Shown: in pieces, positions 25,331-33,597 of the stretch
How positions within the stretch are numbered: position 1 is the first letter of the stretch
Layout: each line of letters starts with the position of its first letter
DNA from: Clostridia bacterium
GTDB taxonomy: Bacteria > Bacillota > Clostridia > Christensenellales > CAG-314
Reading direction: 5' to 3'
NCBI GenBank assembly: GCA_036654455.1
Contig: JAVVRZ010000001.1
Span: 1-64,000, forward strand
Length of the DNA: 64,000 nt
Notes under the pieces: generated by a model
What the model was told of the DNA's origin: nothing
What the model saw: only the letters and a program-made list of their open reading frames with translations
The model's database searches: none
Made by a program: the position numbers and the translations under genes

Positions 25331-26356
25331 ATGAACGAAACAGAAATTAGAAATTACTTGTCTACGCTTACAGTCGGTATTTGCTACAATGTTAAAAAAC
25401 ACGTTGATACAAGCACGATTGACGCCGAAGCCGAATACGACAATATCACAACTGTCGAAGCAATTAAACATTCGCTGGAATTATGCGGGTGCGCAGTTGA
25501 GCTGTTTGAAGAAGACGGCGCAATTTTAGACAAACTTAAAGAGTCGCATATCGACATAGTCTTTAACATTGCCGAAGGTCACGGCGGTAGGGGTAGAGAA
25601 GCGCAAGTTCCGGCAATTTTAAATCTATATGGTATTTCTTATACTGGTTCGGACGAAACAACGCTTTGCGTTGCGCTTGACAAAGCCTTGACTAAACGTG
25701 TGCTTTGCACGTATCATATTAAAACTCCAAAGTATTTTTACGCAAGTAAAGATAAGCCAATTAAGGCTACGGGGTTAACCTTTCCGGTTATTTTAAAGCC
25801 TAACGCCGAAGGTTCAAGCAAAGGTATTTCGGAAGTAAGCGTAGTAAATAACCACAAGCAGTTAGTCGAAGTAGTTAAGCATTTGTTTAATTCTTACCAC
25901 CAAGACGTTTTGATTGAAGAATATATCGAAGGCAGAGAGTTTACCGTAGGTTTGCTCGGCAACGGTAAAGACGTTACTGTTTTTGAGCCTATGGAAATAA
26001 AATTTAATAAACCTACCCAAGATAGTTATTGCGTATATAGTTATACCGTTAAACAAATTTATGAGCAATACGTTCAATATGTTTGTCCGCCCGAATTGAC
26101 AGAACAGCAGAGCAAAAAAATTAAGCAAACGGCAAAGAATATCTTTAATATTTTGGGTTGCAACGACTTCGCAAGAGTTGACTTTCGTATGGCAAACGAC
26201 GGAACGTTACATTTTATTGAAATTAATCCTCTACCGGGTCTTGCCCCTAATTATAGTGACTTTCCAATGCTTGCAAACTTTTGTGGAGTAGATTACGACA
26301 CTTTAATTTATAGAATTCTTACTACGGCTTTAAAGCGTTTAGGTAAGATAGGTTGA
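25331..26356 (+). CDS. D-alanine--D-alanine ligase-like ATP-grasp enzyme
   Basis: 341 residues with the Ddl fold: N-terminal Rossmann-like part, the FNIAEG-GGRGREAQ segment followed by YTGSDETTL and LDKALTKRVL, the ATP-grasp core (FPVILKPNAEGSSKGI, EEYIEGREFTV) and the Mg site (DFARVDFR, FIEINPLPGL). Classic Ddl has LHG--GEDG where this protein has AEGHGGRGREA. It therefore belongs to the divergent Ddl-like group, whose substrates may differ from D-alanine. The start follows AGGAAGATA. It is monocistronic from a strong promoter and ends at a terminator. Confidence 0.82.
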   Translation: MNETEIRNYLSTLTVGICYNVKKHVDTSTIDAEAEYDNITTVEAIKHSLELCGCAVELFEEDGAILDKLKESHIDIVFNIAEGHGGRGREAQVPAILNLYGISYTGSDETTLCVALDKALTKRVLCTYHIKTPKYFYASKDKPIKATGLTFPVILKPNAEGSSKGISEVSVVNNHKQLVEVVKHLFNSYHQDVLIEEYIEGREFTVGLLGNGKDVTVFEPMEIKFNKPTQDSYCVYSYTVKQIYEQYVQYVCPPELTEQQSKKIKQTAKNIFNILGCNDFARVDFRMANDGTLHFIEINPLPGLAPNYSDFPMLANFCGVDYDTLIYRILTTALKRLGKIG

Positions 26357-26420
26357 CTCAAATCACGCTTTAATCGACAATTCTAAGCAAGTAGCGACTA
26401 ATTTAATTATATTTTTACTA

Positions 26421-26450
26421 ATAAACATAGTTTATCTATGTTTATTTTTC
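26421..26450 (+). terminator. Rho-independent terminator after the Ddl-like gene
   Basis: Stem ATAAACATAG / CTATGTTTAT with a 5-base loop and a following TTTTC tract. Confidence 0.85.
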
Positions 26451-26525
26451 TATCAAGCGCAATGTATTGAAAATATCCTAGTTGTATGTTAAAATATTAC
26501 AAACAACATTTTACTAAGGAGACGT

Positions 26526-27233
26526 ATGAAAAGTCGATTAAATTTTTTATCAATATTTTTAAAATTAGCCGTCATTATTTTAGGCTTTGTCGGCATTTGT
26601 TCGCCAAGTATTAGCGACCAATTTATGTCAACTTCCAAATTATTCTATTTTACCATTCAAAGCAACATTTTTATTATGGCAATTTGTTTGGTTTTTTTAA
26701 TTTTTGAAATATTAAGAATTTTTTTTCATAGGGCAGTAGCTATTCCTAACTGGCTTAGAGCCATAAAGTTTGTTTGCACGGTAGCTATCACCCTTACCTT
26801 TTTGGTTTTTACTTGTTTGCTTATGCCCTCGCTAATAAACGCCGGAATGGCAGATTATCTAATAAGACCGGCAAACTTATGCTGTCACAACTTAGTGCCA
26901 ATACTAGCTCTTGTAGATTTTTTAGTTTTTGACCACGTTTACATATCTAAGAAATTTTCCTTTTTGCAAGGGGTAATTTTACCGCTAATATATTTACCGT
27001 TTATACTTATTTGTTCAGTTTCTGGCATAGACTTTGGAAATGGCGCTATCGTGCCATACTTTTTCCTTGATTACGTCACTAACGGTTGGTTCAAAATAGG
27101 CGATGGAAAGTTAGGTGTATTTTACTGGATAATTATACTTGTAATTATAGTAATAGGGCTAGCCTATTTATTGATGTTACTTAAAAATAGAATTGCTTTA
27201 AAAGTTAGTGTAGCCTCGACAAAAAAAGATTAG
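26526..27233 (+). CDS. Pr6Pr-like polytopic membrane protein
   Basis: 235 residues with about six membrane helices. The pattern FYFTIQSNIFIMAI in helix 2, CCHNLVPILALVDFLVFD in the middle and a C-terminal GNGAIVPYFFLDY matches the Pr6Pr (FAR-17a/AIG1-like) family. The eukaryotic AIG1-type relatives are hydrolases with conserved Thr and His; the T of TIQSN and the H of CCHN may correspond. Its bacterial role is not established. The start follows AAGGAGACGT. It sits 58 bases upstream of mscL, possibly in one transcript. Confidence 0.7.
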   Translation: MKSRLNFLSIFLKLAVIILGFVGICSPSISDQFMSTSKLFYFTIQSNIFIMAICLVFLIFEILRIFFHRAVAIPNWLRAIKFVCTVAITLTFLVFTCLLMPSLINAGMADYLIRPANLCCHNLVPILALVDFLVFDHVYISKKFSFLQGVILPLIYLPFILICSVSGIDFGNGAIVPYFFLDYVTNGWFKIGDGKLGVFYWIIILVIIVIGLAYLLMLLKNRIALKVSVASTKKD

Positions 27234-27291
27234 GTTTTTAGTTTATAAAATGTAATATAACAAATAATTATTATTAAGGAGAGAAAATTTA

Positions 27292-27987
27292 ATGGAAGAA
27301 AAAACAGTTAAAAGTCAAAAACCTCACAAGGAGAAAAAAGAAAAGGTAAACAAGCCTTCAAAAATTAAAGGTTTCTTTAATGACTTTAAGAAATTTATAA
27401 CAAAGGGCAACATAGTCGACTTAGCCGTAGCCGTAGTTGTCGGCGGAGCTTTTGGAAAAATTGTATCTAGTTTGGTTAGCGATATAATAATGCCCCTTGT
27501 AGGCGCTTTAATCGGTAGGGCTTCGGTTGCCGATTTAAAGTGGGTGTTAATAGCCGCAACGGCTGAAAAAGCCGAAGTCGCCATACTCTATGGACATTTT
27601 TTGCAAATGGTAATTGACTTTTTGATTATTTCGTTCTTTATCTTCCTTGCCTTACGGTTATTAGTTAAAGCAAAAGAAATTGGCGTTAAAGTCAACGAAA
27701 AAGTTGTAACCTTAATTAAAGAAGAAAAAAATACTAATCACGAAATTGAAGAAATTGCAAAAGCCGAGTTAGTAGAGGAAGCAAAAGCCGAATTAGTCGA
27801 AACAGCAAAAGAACAAGTAAAAGACCAGCTCTTAGACGAAGTTAAAAAGGAGCAAGACCAAGCCGAATTAGTAGAAGTTACTCAAACCGAGCCGATAACG
27901 CTAGAAGAAAATATACCCGCAAAGCCCCAACAAACCTATGATTTATTAGTCGAAATACGAGATTTATTAAAGGCAAAACAAAGCTAA
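27292..27987 (+). CDS. mscL: Large-conductance mechanosensitive channel MscL with an extended C-terminus
   Basis: Opens under membrane tension to release solutes on osmotic downshock. The core (about residues 30-150) shows [37 protein letters not shown], the conserved amphipathic helix and first helix, and the second helix [19 protein letters not shown]. MscL is usually 120-150 residues; this one has 231. There is a Lys-rich N-terminal extension of about 28 residues and an 80-residue acidic, Ala/Glu-rich helical tail with repeated AKAELVE units. The start follows AAGGAGAG. A terminator follows. Confidence 0.93.
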   Translation: MEEKTVKSQKPHKEKKEKVNKPSKIKGFFNDFKKFITKGNIVDLAVAVVVGGAFGKIVSSLVSDIIMPLVGALIGRASVADLKWVLIAATAEKAEVAILYGHFLQMVIDFLIISFFIFLALRLLVKAKEIGVKVNEKVVTLIKEEKNTNHEIEEIAKAELVEEAKAELVETAKEQVKDQLLDEVKKEQDQAELVEVTQTEPITLEENIPAKPQQTYDLLVEIRDLLKAKQS

Positions 27988-28053
27988 TTGGTAATTAACC
28001 TGACCTGTTATGTTAAATTTTAAAATTTATTTTAGTTTTTTAAAACACTGCTT

Positions 28054-28089
28054 AAAAGTGGCGAAAATATTTATATCGCCACTTTTTTG
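28054..28089 (+). terminator. Rho-independent terminator after mscL
   Basis: Stem AAAGTGGCGA / TCGCCACTTT with an 11-base loop, then TTTT. Confidence 0.9.
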
Positions 28090-28158
28090 TTTGGTTTTGC
28101 CGTACATTTTTACTATAAATTATCGGTAGTCTTCTTAATTTTATAAATATTTTATTTA

Positions 28159-28187
28159 TTGACTTAAACAACTTAATGTGATAAAAT
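28159..28187 (+). promoter_or_regulatory. Promoter placed for a leaderless yggS transcript
   Basis: TTGACT, 17-base spacer, TAAAAT. The -10 box ends 7 bases before the ATG at 28195, so transcription should start at or next to the start codon. No Shine-Dalgarno sequence lies before the ATG. Confidence 0.7.
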
Positions 28188-28194
28188 ATAAATT

Positions 28195-28848
28195 ATGAAA
28201 GATGAGATTGACAAGTTACTTAATAATGTAAGGATAGCTAGTCAAGGTAGGGCAATCACAATAATACCTGCGACTAAGATGCAAACAGTTTCAACAATTT
28301 CTAGTTTGTCTAGCTATGGTTTTAATACATTCGGCGAGAATCGTGCGCAAGAGTTGCTTGATAAATTTGGCAAAGTCGACGTTAAGTGGCAATTTATAGG
28401 CAGTTTACAAACAAATAAAGTCAAATATATTATAGATAAAGTCGATTTAATTCAATCGGTTGATAGTATTCGTCTTGCTAGCGAAATAGATAAGCAAAGC
28501 AAGCGTATAGACAAAATTATGCCAATACTAATTGAAGTCAATATCGGCGAAGAAGAGCAAAAGAGCGGAATTTTATTAGAACAGCTTGACGAATTGATTA
28601 ACTATGTCTTACAACTTGCTAATGTCAACTTAGTTGGACTTATGACTGTTATGCCAATAGGCGCTTCTCGTCAACTTTATCTTGATATGGCTAGTTTATT
28701 TAACTCGATTAGGGCAAGACTTCATAAAGCTGATTTTACCGTACTTTCTATGGGTATGAGCGACGACTATGTCCAAGCAATAGAATGCGGTTCTACTATG
28801 GTACGCATAGGTCGAGCTATATTTGGCGAAAGAAATTATAACAAATAG
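28195..28848 (+). CDS. yggS: YggS/PLPBP family pyridoxal-phosphate homeostasis protein
   Basis: 217 residues forming a PLP-binding TIM barrel. IIPATK carries the PLP lysine (about residue 24); FGENRAQELLDKF, WQFIGSLQTNK, IEVNIGEEEQKSG, GLMTVMP, LSMGMSDDY and GSTMVRIGRAIFG are the family hallmarks. It buffers free PLP rather than catalysing a reaction. In Bacillota this gene often lies near sepF and lspA; here lspA follows after 103 bases. The start lacks a ribosome site and lies directly behind a -10 box. Confidence 0.93.
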   Translation: MKDEIDKLLNNVRIASQGRAITIIPATKMQTVSTISSLSSYGFNTFGENRAQELLDKFGKVDVKWQFIGSLQTNKVKYIIDKVDLIQSVDSIRLASEIDKQSKRIDKIMPILIEVNIGEEEQKSGILLEQLDELINYVLQLANVNLVGLMTVMPIGASRQLYLDMASLFNSIRARLHKADFTVLSMGMSDDYVQAIECGSTMVRIGRAIFGERNYNK

Positions 28849-28951
28849 TATCAGTCGCCATATAGTAATCATTTATTTAACAAGTATTTTGGCAATATAA
28901 TTTAATTTTAGGTAAATTTATCTTTGCCTTTAAGGGGGAAAGTATAACACA

Positions 28952-29512
28952 ATGAACAAACTATCAAAAACAAGGCTAATCATACTTACTATTTCTATAA
29001 TAGTAGTTGGCATTTTAATAGACCAAATAACTAAATATATTTTTCATAGCCTTTATTTAAAGGGTAGTTTGCCTATCTACTTTTTTGGCAAAGTTGGCTT
29101 TACCTTTGTCGAGAATTTTGGCGGAGCGTGGAGCATATTTTCTAACTGGGAGCATAAAAACATTATTTTCTTTATTCTAACTATTTTAGGTATACCATTT
29201 TTTGCGGTAATGCTTTATTTAGCTCGAAAGAAGAGCCTTATAGGTATTATAGGTTTTTGTGGCGCAATTAGTGGTACGTTAGGCAACGCTATTGATAGAC
29301 TCTTTCGTTCCAAAGAAATTTTTTACACAGGCGGAGTAAGAGATTTTATTTCTGTCGGCAGTTGGTTTCCGGTTTTTAACGTTGCTGATATGTTACTTGT
29401 TTGCGGTGTAATTTGCGTTGTGCTTGCGTTGTTTTTCTTTGACGACGATTGCTTATTTGCCAATTTCTTCAAAAAACACAAGGCTAAATTAGATGAAAAT
29501 AATAATAAATAA
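28952..29512 (+). CDS. lspA: Lipoprotein signal peptidase (signal peptidase II)
   Basis: Cleaves signal peptides from prolipoproteins such as the 1941 product. The 186-residue protein has four membrane helices. Catalytic Asp residues lie in GNAIDRL (about residue 114) and FNVADM (about 148), and family motifs DQITKY and FVENFGGAWSIF are present. The start follows AAGGGGGAAAG with a slightly long spacing. A 30-residue charged tail is longer than usual. It overlaps rluD by 20 bases, the arrangement common in Bacillota. Confidence 0.94.
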   Translation: MNKLSKTRLIILTISIIVVGILIDQITKYIFHSLYLKGSLPIYFFGKVGFTFVENFGGAWSIFSNWEHKNIIFFILTILGIPFFAVMLYLARKKSLIGIIGFCGAISGTLGNAIDRLFRSKEIFYTGGVRDFISVGSWFPVFNVADMLLVCGVICVVLALFFFDDDCLFANFFKKHKAKLDENNNK

Positions 29513-30404
29513 TGAAAATAACGGTCAACGTATTGATGTTGCGTTAGCAAATTTACTTTCTTATAGCCGTTCTAGGACGGCGAAAATAATTGCCGAAGGA
29601 TTAGTTACGGTTAATGGTTTGACCGTAGACAAGTCAAGTAAGAGCGTTAAAGAGGGCGATTGTGTTGTCTATGCCGAACCCGAACCGCAAGAGCTAGGTT
29701 TACTCAAACAAGATATACCAATAGAGGTTATTTTTCAAGACGAATATTTAGCGGTTATAAACAAGCAACAAGGGCTTACCGTTCACCCAACAATTAGCAA
29801 TAAGTCTAATACTTTGGTAAACGCTCTATTATTTAACTTTGACGATTTAAGCGGTATTAACGGCGTTATGCGTCCGGGAATAGTTCATAGATTAGATAAA
29901 GATACTAGCGGATTAATGCTAGTCGCTAAGTGCGACAAAGCTCACGTCGACCTAGCAAAACAAATACAAACCAAACAATGCATAAGAATATACCAAGCCA
30001 TAGTCGAAGGCGTGATTAAGGACGATAGCGGTACGGTTGACAAACCAATAGGTCGTAGCCAAACAGACAGGAAAAAAATGGCGATTGACATTAACGGCAG
30101 GCAAGCGATTACCGATTACACCGTGCTTGAAAGATTTGACAAAAACACTCTTGTTAAGTTTCAACTAAGAACGGGACGCACGCACCAAATAAGAGTGCAT
30201 ACCAAATTTTTAGGTCACCCGATTGTTGGCGACAAAACTTATGGCTTTAAAAATCAGCGGTTTAGCCTTGCGGGGCAGTTGCTTCACTCTTGTTACATAG
30301 AGTTTACCCACCCGATAACTAAGCAAAGACTAAGTTTTGCTTCGCCTCTACCAACATATTTTGAGAGGGTTTTGAATATTTTAAGGAAGGAGAGTAGACA
30401 ATGA
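29493..30404 (+). CDS. rluD: RluD-type large-subunit rRNA pseudouridine synthase
   Basis: Isomerises uridines in 23S rRNA helix 69. The 303-residue protein has an N-terminal S4 RNA-binding domain (about 12-75, RIDVALANLL, VNGLTVDKSSK) and the RluA catalytic domain with GIVHRLDKDTSGLM, where the Asp is the nucleophile (about residue 137). RTGRTHQIRVH and GHPIVGDKTYG are also present. The ATG lies inside the lspA end and the last bases overlap the next start. The next gene occupies the position held by pyrimidine genes in Bacillus. Confidence 0.94.
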   Translation: MKIIINNENNGQRIDVALANLLSYSRSRTAKIIAEGLVTVNGLTVDKSSKSVKEGDCVVYAEPEPQELGLLKQDIPIEVIFQDEYLAVINKQQGLTVHPTISNKSNTLVNALLFNFDDLSGINGVMRPGIVHRLDKDTSGLMLVAKCDKAHVDLAKQIQTKQCIRIYQAIVEGVIKDDSGTVDKPIGRSQTDRKKMAIDINGRQAITDYTVLERFDKNTLVKFQLRTGRTHQIRVHTKFLGHPIVGDKTYGFKNQRFSLAGQLLHSCYIEFTHPITKQRLSFASPLPTYFERVLNILRKESRQ

Positions 30405-31240
30405 AGAATTTTTTTAGTCTAACCCAACTTGATAGAATGCAAATTAAACAGGTAGTAGAAATTGCCGGTCAAATGCGTCGTACCTTAAATAGTAAAAACA
30501 AAAAACTTCCATATTTATCGGGCAGATATTTTGCTCAACTTACGCAAAAACATAATCTTTTAAATACAGCCTATCAACTTGCCTATAATTACTTAGGCGG
30601 TGACACCGTTGTTACAACGAGTACGGGTGACTTTTGTCAAGAAGCTCAACAAGTTTGCGCAAGCGGAGTAAGTTTACTTGGATTAAGTCACGATAATTAC
30701 GCCATAATCGAGCAAGTCGCCTCGTCGTGTTCTTGTCAATTACTCAATATGGGTACTAAATTTACTAACCCGATTAAAGCGCTGTCAATTCTCACTACAA
30801 TCGCCGACAAATGTGACCGCATAGGCAATCTCAACGTAATAACGTTAGGTTACGCAGATTTAAGTTTTATTGCCGAACTTTCTTACGCTTTTAAACTTTT
30901 TGATACCAACTTTTTTGCCTATTTGCCTACAAATGACACCGAATTTACTCAAAAATCTAATATAATTGTTTTAAATTCTGCTCAAAGCGCATTTGAAGGA
31001 GCGGACGCAATTATTGATTTAGGCGTTCAATATTCTAGTCAACTTGATTATTATGGAAACAAACTAGGTATTCCCAAAAGTCTTATCGGCAAAGCTCGTG
31101 TAGACGCTCCATTATTTTTTAATCGCAACTATGTAGATAACAATAACTTAGTAGAATATCCTTTTAACGTAGTCGACAAAGAAAGCAACAACTTTATTAG
31201 CGTAATTATGGCGGTGTTTTATTTATTTTTTAAAGTATAG
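30401..31240 (+). CDS. Aspartate/ornithine carbamoyltransferase-like protein lacking active-site motifs
   Basis: 279 residues, slightly under the ~305 of PyrB. The fold is recognisable: SLTQLDRMQIKQVVEIA, an AYNYLGGDTVV segment, ALSILTTI, and APLFFNRNYV, which matches HPAPVNRG of aspartate carbamoyltransferase. The carbamoyl-phosphate loop STRT is replaced by HNLL (in QKHNLLNTAYQLA), HPTQ by NPIK, and the late HPAP His by Asp. Catalysis is therefore unlikely. The reading frame is intact, follows GGAGAG and overlaps rluD by 4 bases, so it looks maintained, perhaps with a binding or structural role. It sits where Bacillus has its pyr genes after rluD. Confidence 0.8.
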   Translation: MKNFFSLTQLDRMQIKQVVEIAGQMRRTLNSKNKKLPYLSGRYFAQLTQKHNLLNTAYQLAYNYLGGDTVVTTSTGDFCQEAQQVCASGVSLLGLSHDNYAIIEQVASSCSCQLLNMGTKFTNPIKALSILTTIADKCDRIGNLNVITLGYADLSFIAELSYAFKLFDTNFFAYLPTNDTEFTQKSNIIVLNSAQSAFEGADAIIDLGVQYSSQLDYYGNKLGIPKSLIGKARVDAPLFFNRNYVDNNNLVEYPFNVVDKESNNFISVIMAVFYLFFKV

Positions 31241-31309
31241 CTCTTGCGGAATTTTTTTTAAAGGTTTAACATCAATTTAGATATCTAAGCTTATAATTTA
31301 GTCTTTTGC

Positions 31310-31340
31310 CTCTAACAGTTAGTTAGAGACAATTTTTATG
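31310..31340 (+). terminator. Weak terminator after the carbamoyltransferase-like gene
   Basis: CTCTAAC / GTTAGAG stem (7 bp, 5-base loop), then ACAATTTTT. Only moderately convincing. Confidence 0.5.
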
Positions 31341-31416
31341 TATTTTTATGCCTTTCTTGCTATAAAATTCTTAATTTTGTCAATAATTTTGAGTAGTAAT
31401 TTTGCGGAGAAAAAAG

Positions 31417-31785
31417 TTGTTAAATGATAGAAAAAGTTTTGCCCTAATTGCTTTTGGCATAGGCGTAGGTTTAATAAACGGTTTTTTAGGCGGAGGGGCG
31501 GGAGCGCTTGCCGTCTTTGGACTAATGCTTGTTATGAAACAAGATATCAAGCAAGCTCACGCAACGGCTTTGCTTGTAGTGCTTCCAGTTACGATATTTT
31601 CGGCGATTACTTATATTTTTACTAATAATTTTAACTTTTCGGTCACTCTATTTGTGACTATTGGCGTAACGTTAGGCGGTATTGTAGGCGCTTTACTGTT
31701 AAATAAAATGTCAAATTCCGCCGTTAGATATATTTTTGCGGTTTTGCTTGTCATTTCGGGTTTAAAGATGTTGTTTGAGTGGTAA
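31417..31785 (+). CDS. Half-size TSUP (TauE/SafE) permease, first copy
   Basis: About 122 residues with four membrane helices and the TSUP repeat signature GIGVGLINGFLGGGAGALA followed by QAHATALLVVLP. Full TSUP carriers (about 250 residues, for sulfite, sulfonates and other small anions) contain two such repeats; this gene encodes one. I choose TTG 31417, which follows GGAG at a good distance; TTG 31402 has no site. The stop lies 3 bases before the start chosen for the second copy. Confidence 0.82.
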   Translation: MLNDRKSFALIAFGIGVGLINGFLGGGAGALAVFGLMLVMKQDIKQAHATALLVVLPVTIFSAITYIFTNNFNFSVTLFVTIGVTLGGIVGALLLNKMSNSAVRYIFAVLLVISGLKMLFEW

Positions 31786-31787
31786 AA

Positions 31788-32150
31788 ATGATTATTTTAT
31801 ATATTTTTTTTGGGTTTTTATCGGGGTTACTTGGCGGTATGGGTATGGGCGGTGGTACGCTATTAATTCCCTTGCTCAGTTTTTTAGATATCAATCAACG
31901 AGTTATACAATCGGTTAGTTTGACAAGTTTTATTCCTATGGCGCTAGTATCGCTTGGCATTCATTCTCAATGCGGTCTTATTAAATTAGAGCGAATCGAA
32001 TATTTAATAATACCTTCGATAATAGCCGGAGTATTAGGAGCTTTGCTTGCAAATTTAGCTCCCGAAAAATTGCTAAGAATATGTTACGGAATATTTTTGT
32101 TAGTTTTTGGCGTTGCCGAATTTATTAAAGTAGCCAAAAACGTTAACTAA
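31788..32150 (+). CDS. Half-size TSUP (TauE/SafE) permease, second copy
   Basis: About 120 residues, four helices, with the same repeat motif in the form GFLSGLLGGMGMGGGTLLIP, then QSVSLTSFIP. It probably pairs with the preceding half to form a complete carrier. ATG 31788 is chosen over GTG 31779, which overlaps the upstream gene. Anion specificity cannot be read. The rnf operon starts about 155 bases downstream. Confidence 0.82.
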   Translation: MIILYIFFGFLSGLLGGMGMGGGTLLIPLLSFLDINQRVIQSVSLTSFIPMALVSLGIHSQCGLIKLERIEYLIIPSIIAGVLGALLANLAPEKLLRICYGIFLLVFGVAEFIKVAKNVN

Positions 32151-32304
32151 ATGACTATTAAATTACCATTTTAAAATAATATAGAATTTATTGAAATATT
32201 CGCTAAAATTTATTTATAAATAGTCAAAATAAAATCACGGTTGATATTTACATTTGTATTAAATTGTGGTAGCATTACTGTATGATTTTACTAGGAGGGC
32301 TAAT

Positions 32305-33597
32305 TTGAAAAGCAAGGTATTTAATTTTCATAAGGGCGCGCACCCAGCAGATAAAAAGTCGCTTACGCAAGATGTATCAACGCAAACTCTTGCAAAACAA
32401 AGCGACTATTTTATAGCTATGTCGCAACATATTGGGGCAAGCGCAAAACCTATTGTCGAAGTAGGTCAGCAAGTTTCACAGGGGCAATTAATAGGCGAAA
32501 AAATAGGTAAAGTTTCGGCGAATATTTTTTCTTCTGTTTCGGGCGTGGTAAAAGAGATAATAAACAAGAAAAACATTAGCGGTAACATAGTTACTTATAT
32601 CCACATAGCCACAGACGATACTAACGACGTAGTTAAACTTCCGCCACTTACCACCTTTGATAAATCTAGCATACTTACTCGAATTGAAGAAGCCGGCATA
32701 GTTGGACTAGGTGGCGCAGGCTTTCCAACTGCGGTTAAATTAAACCCAAACAAACCGGTTGACACGCTTATTATAAATGCCGCCGAATGCGAGCCATACT
32801 TAAATTGCGATAACAGACTACTTCAAGAAAATACGCAAGAAGTGTTGCAAGGCATAGAATTAATAGCAACCGCTTTGCAGGTTGACAATGTTATTATCGG
32901 TATTGAAAGCAATAAGCAAGTGGCGTATGAAATGCTTAAAGATTGCAAATATAACGTAAAACAATTAAGGACAATTTATCCGCAAGGCGCAGAAAAAGTT
33001 CTTATTTATTCGCTTACGGGTAGGCGTGTGCCGAATAAAGGCGGACTGCCTATGGACGTTGGCGTTGTGGTTGACAACGTTGCTACGGCTTACGCTGTTT
33101 ATGACGCTTGCATTAATGGCAACCCTTTGTACAAGCGAATTATTACCGTCTCGGGCGAAGGCGTTACCAATCCTAAAAATTTATGGGTAAGTAACGGCGC
33201 AAGCCATAAGGATATATTTGACTTTTGTGGCGGGCTTACCGAAGATGCGATTAGACTTATTTCAGGCGGACCTCTTATGGGCTTACCGCTTGAAGATTTG
33301 TCCGGATACACTACTAAGGCAGAGTCTGGGCTACTAGCCTTGACCAAGAAACAAATTAGTTTGTTAGAGCCTACGCCTTGTTTAAACTGCGGTCGTTGCG
33401 CAGACGCTTGTCCAATGAATCTTATGCCAATGTATATAGACTTCTATACTCTTGCAAACGATACTGCAAATGCGGTTAAGTTTGGCGCATTAGATTGCAT
33501 AGAATGTGGTTGTTGTTCTTACGTTTGTCCTGCTAAACGTTGGATAGTGCAGAGTGCAAGACTTACCAAAAAAAGAGTAAGGGAGGCAAAGAAATAG
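32305..33597 (+). CDS. rnfC: Rnf complex subunit RnfC
   Basis: Peripheral NADH/FMN- and Fe-S-binding subunit of the ion-pumping ferredoxin:NAD+ oxidoreductase. About 430 residues: an N-terminal barrel-sandwich region (VEVGQQVSQGQLIG), a nucleotide/flavin region (GLGGAGFPTAVKL, NAAECEPYLNCDNRL), and two 4Fe-4S clusters (CLNCGRCADACP and CIECGCCSYVCP). The start is TTG 32305, directly after AGGAGGGCTAAT; upstream in-frame codons have no site. First gene of rnfCDGEAB. Confidence 0.94.
   Translation: MKSKVFNFHKGAHPADKKSLTQDVSTQTLAKQSDYFIAMSQHIGASAKPIVEVGQQVSQGQLIGEKIGKVSANIFSSVSGVVKEIINKKNISGNIVTYIHIATDDTNDVVKLPPLTTFDKSSILTRIEEAGIVGLGGAGFPTAVKLNPNKPVDTLIINAAECEPYLNCDNRLLQENTQEVLQGIELIATALQVDNVIIGIESNKQVAYEMLKDCKYNVKQLRTIYPQGAEKVLIYSLTGRRVPNKGGLPMDVGVVVDNVATAYAVYDACINGNPLYKRIITVSGEGVTNPKNLWVSNGASHKDIFDFCGGLTEDAIRLISGGPLMGLPLEDLSGYTTKAESGLLALTKKQISLLEPTPCLNCGRCADACPMNLMPMYIDFYTLANDTANAVKFGALDCIECGCCSYVCPAKRWIVQSARLTKKRVREAKK

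Noticed and set aside
31417-32150. Frameshifted single TSUP gene
   Set aside because: Each half has its own start region and complete repeat, and separate half-size TSUP genes are known in Clostridia; a sequencing error cannot be excluded without reads.
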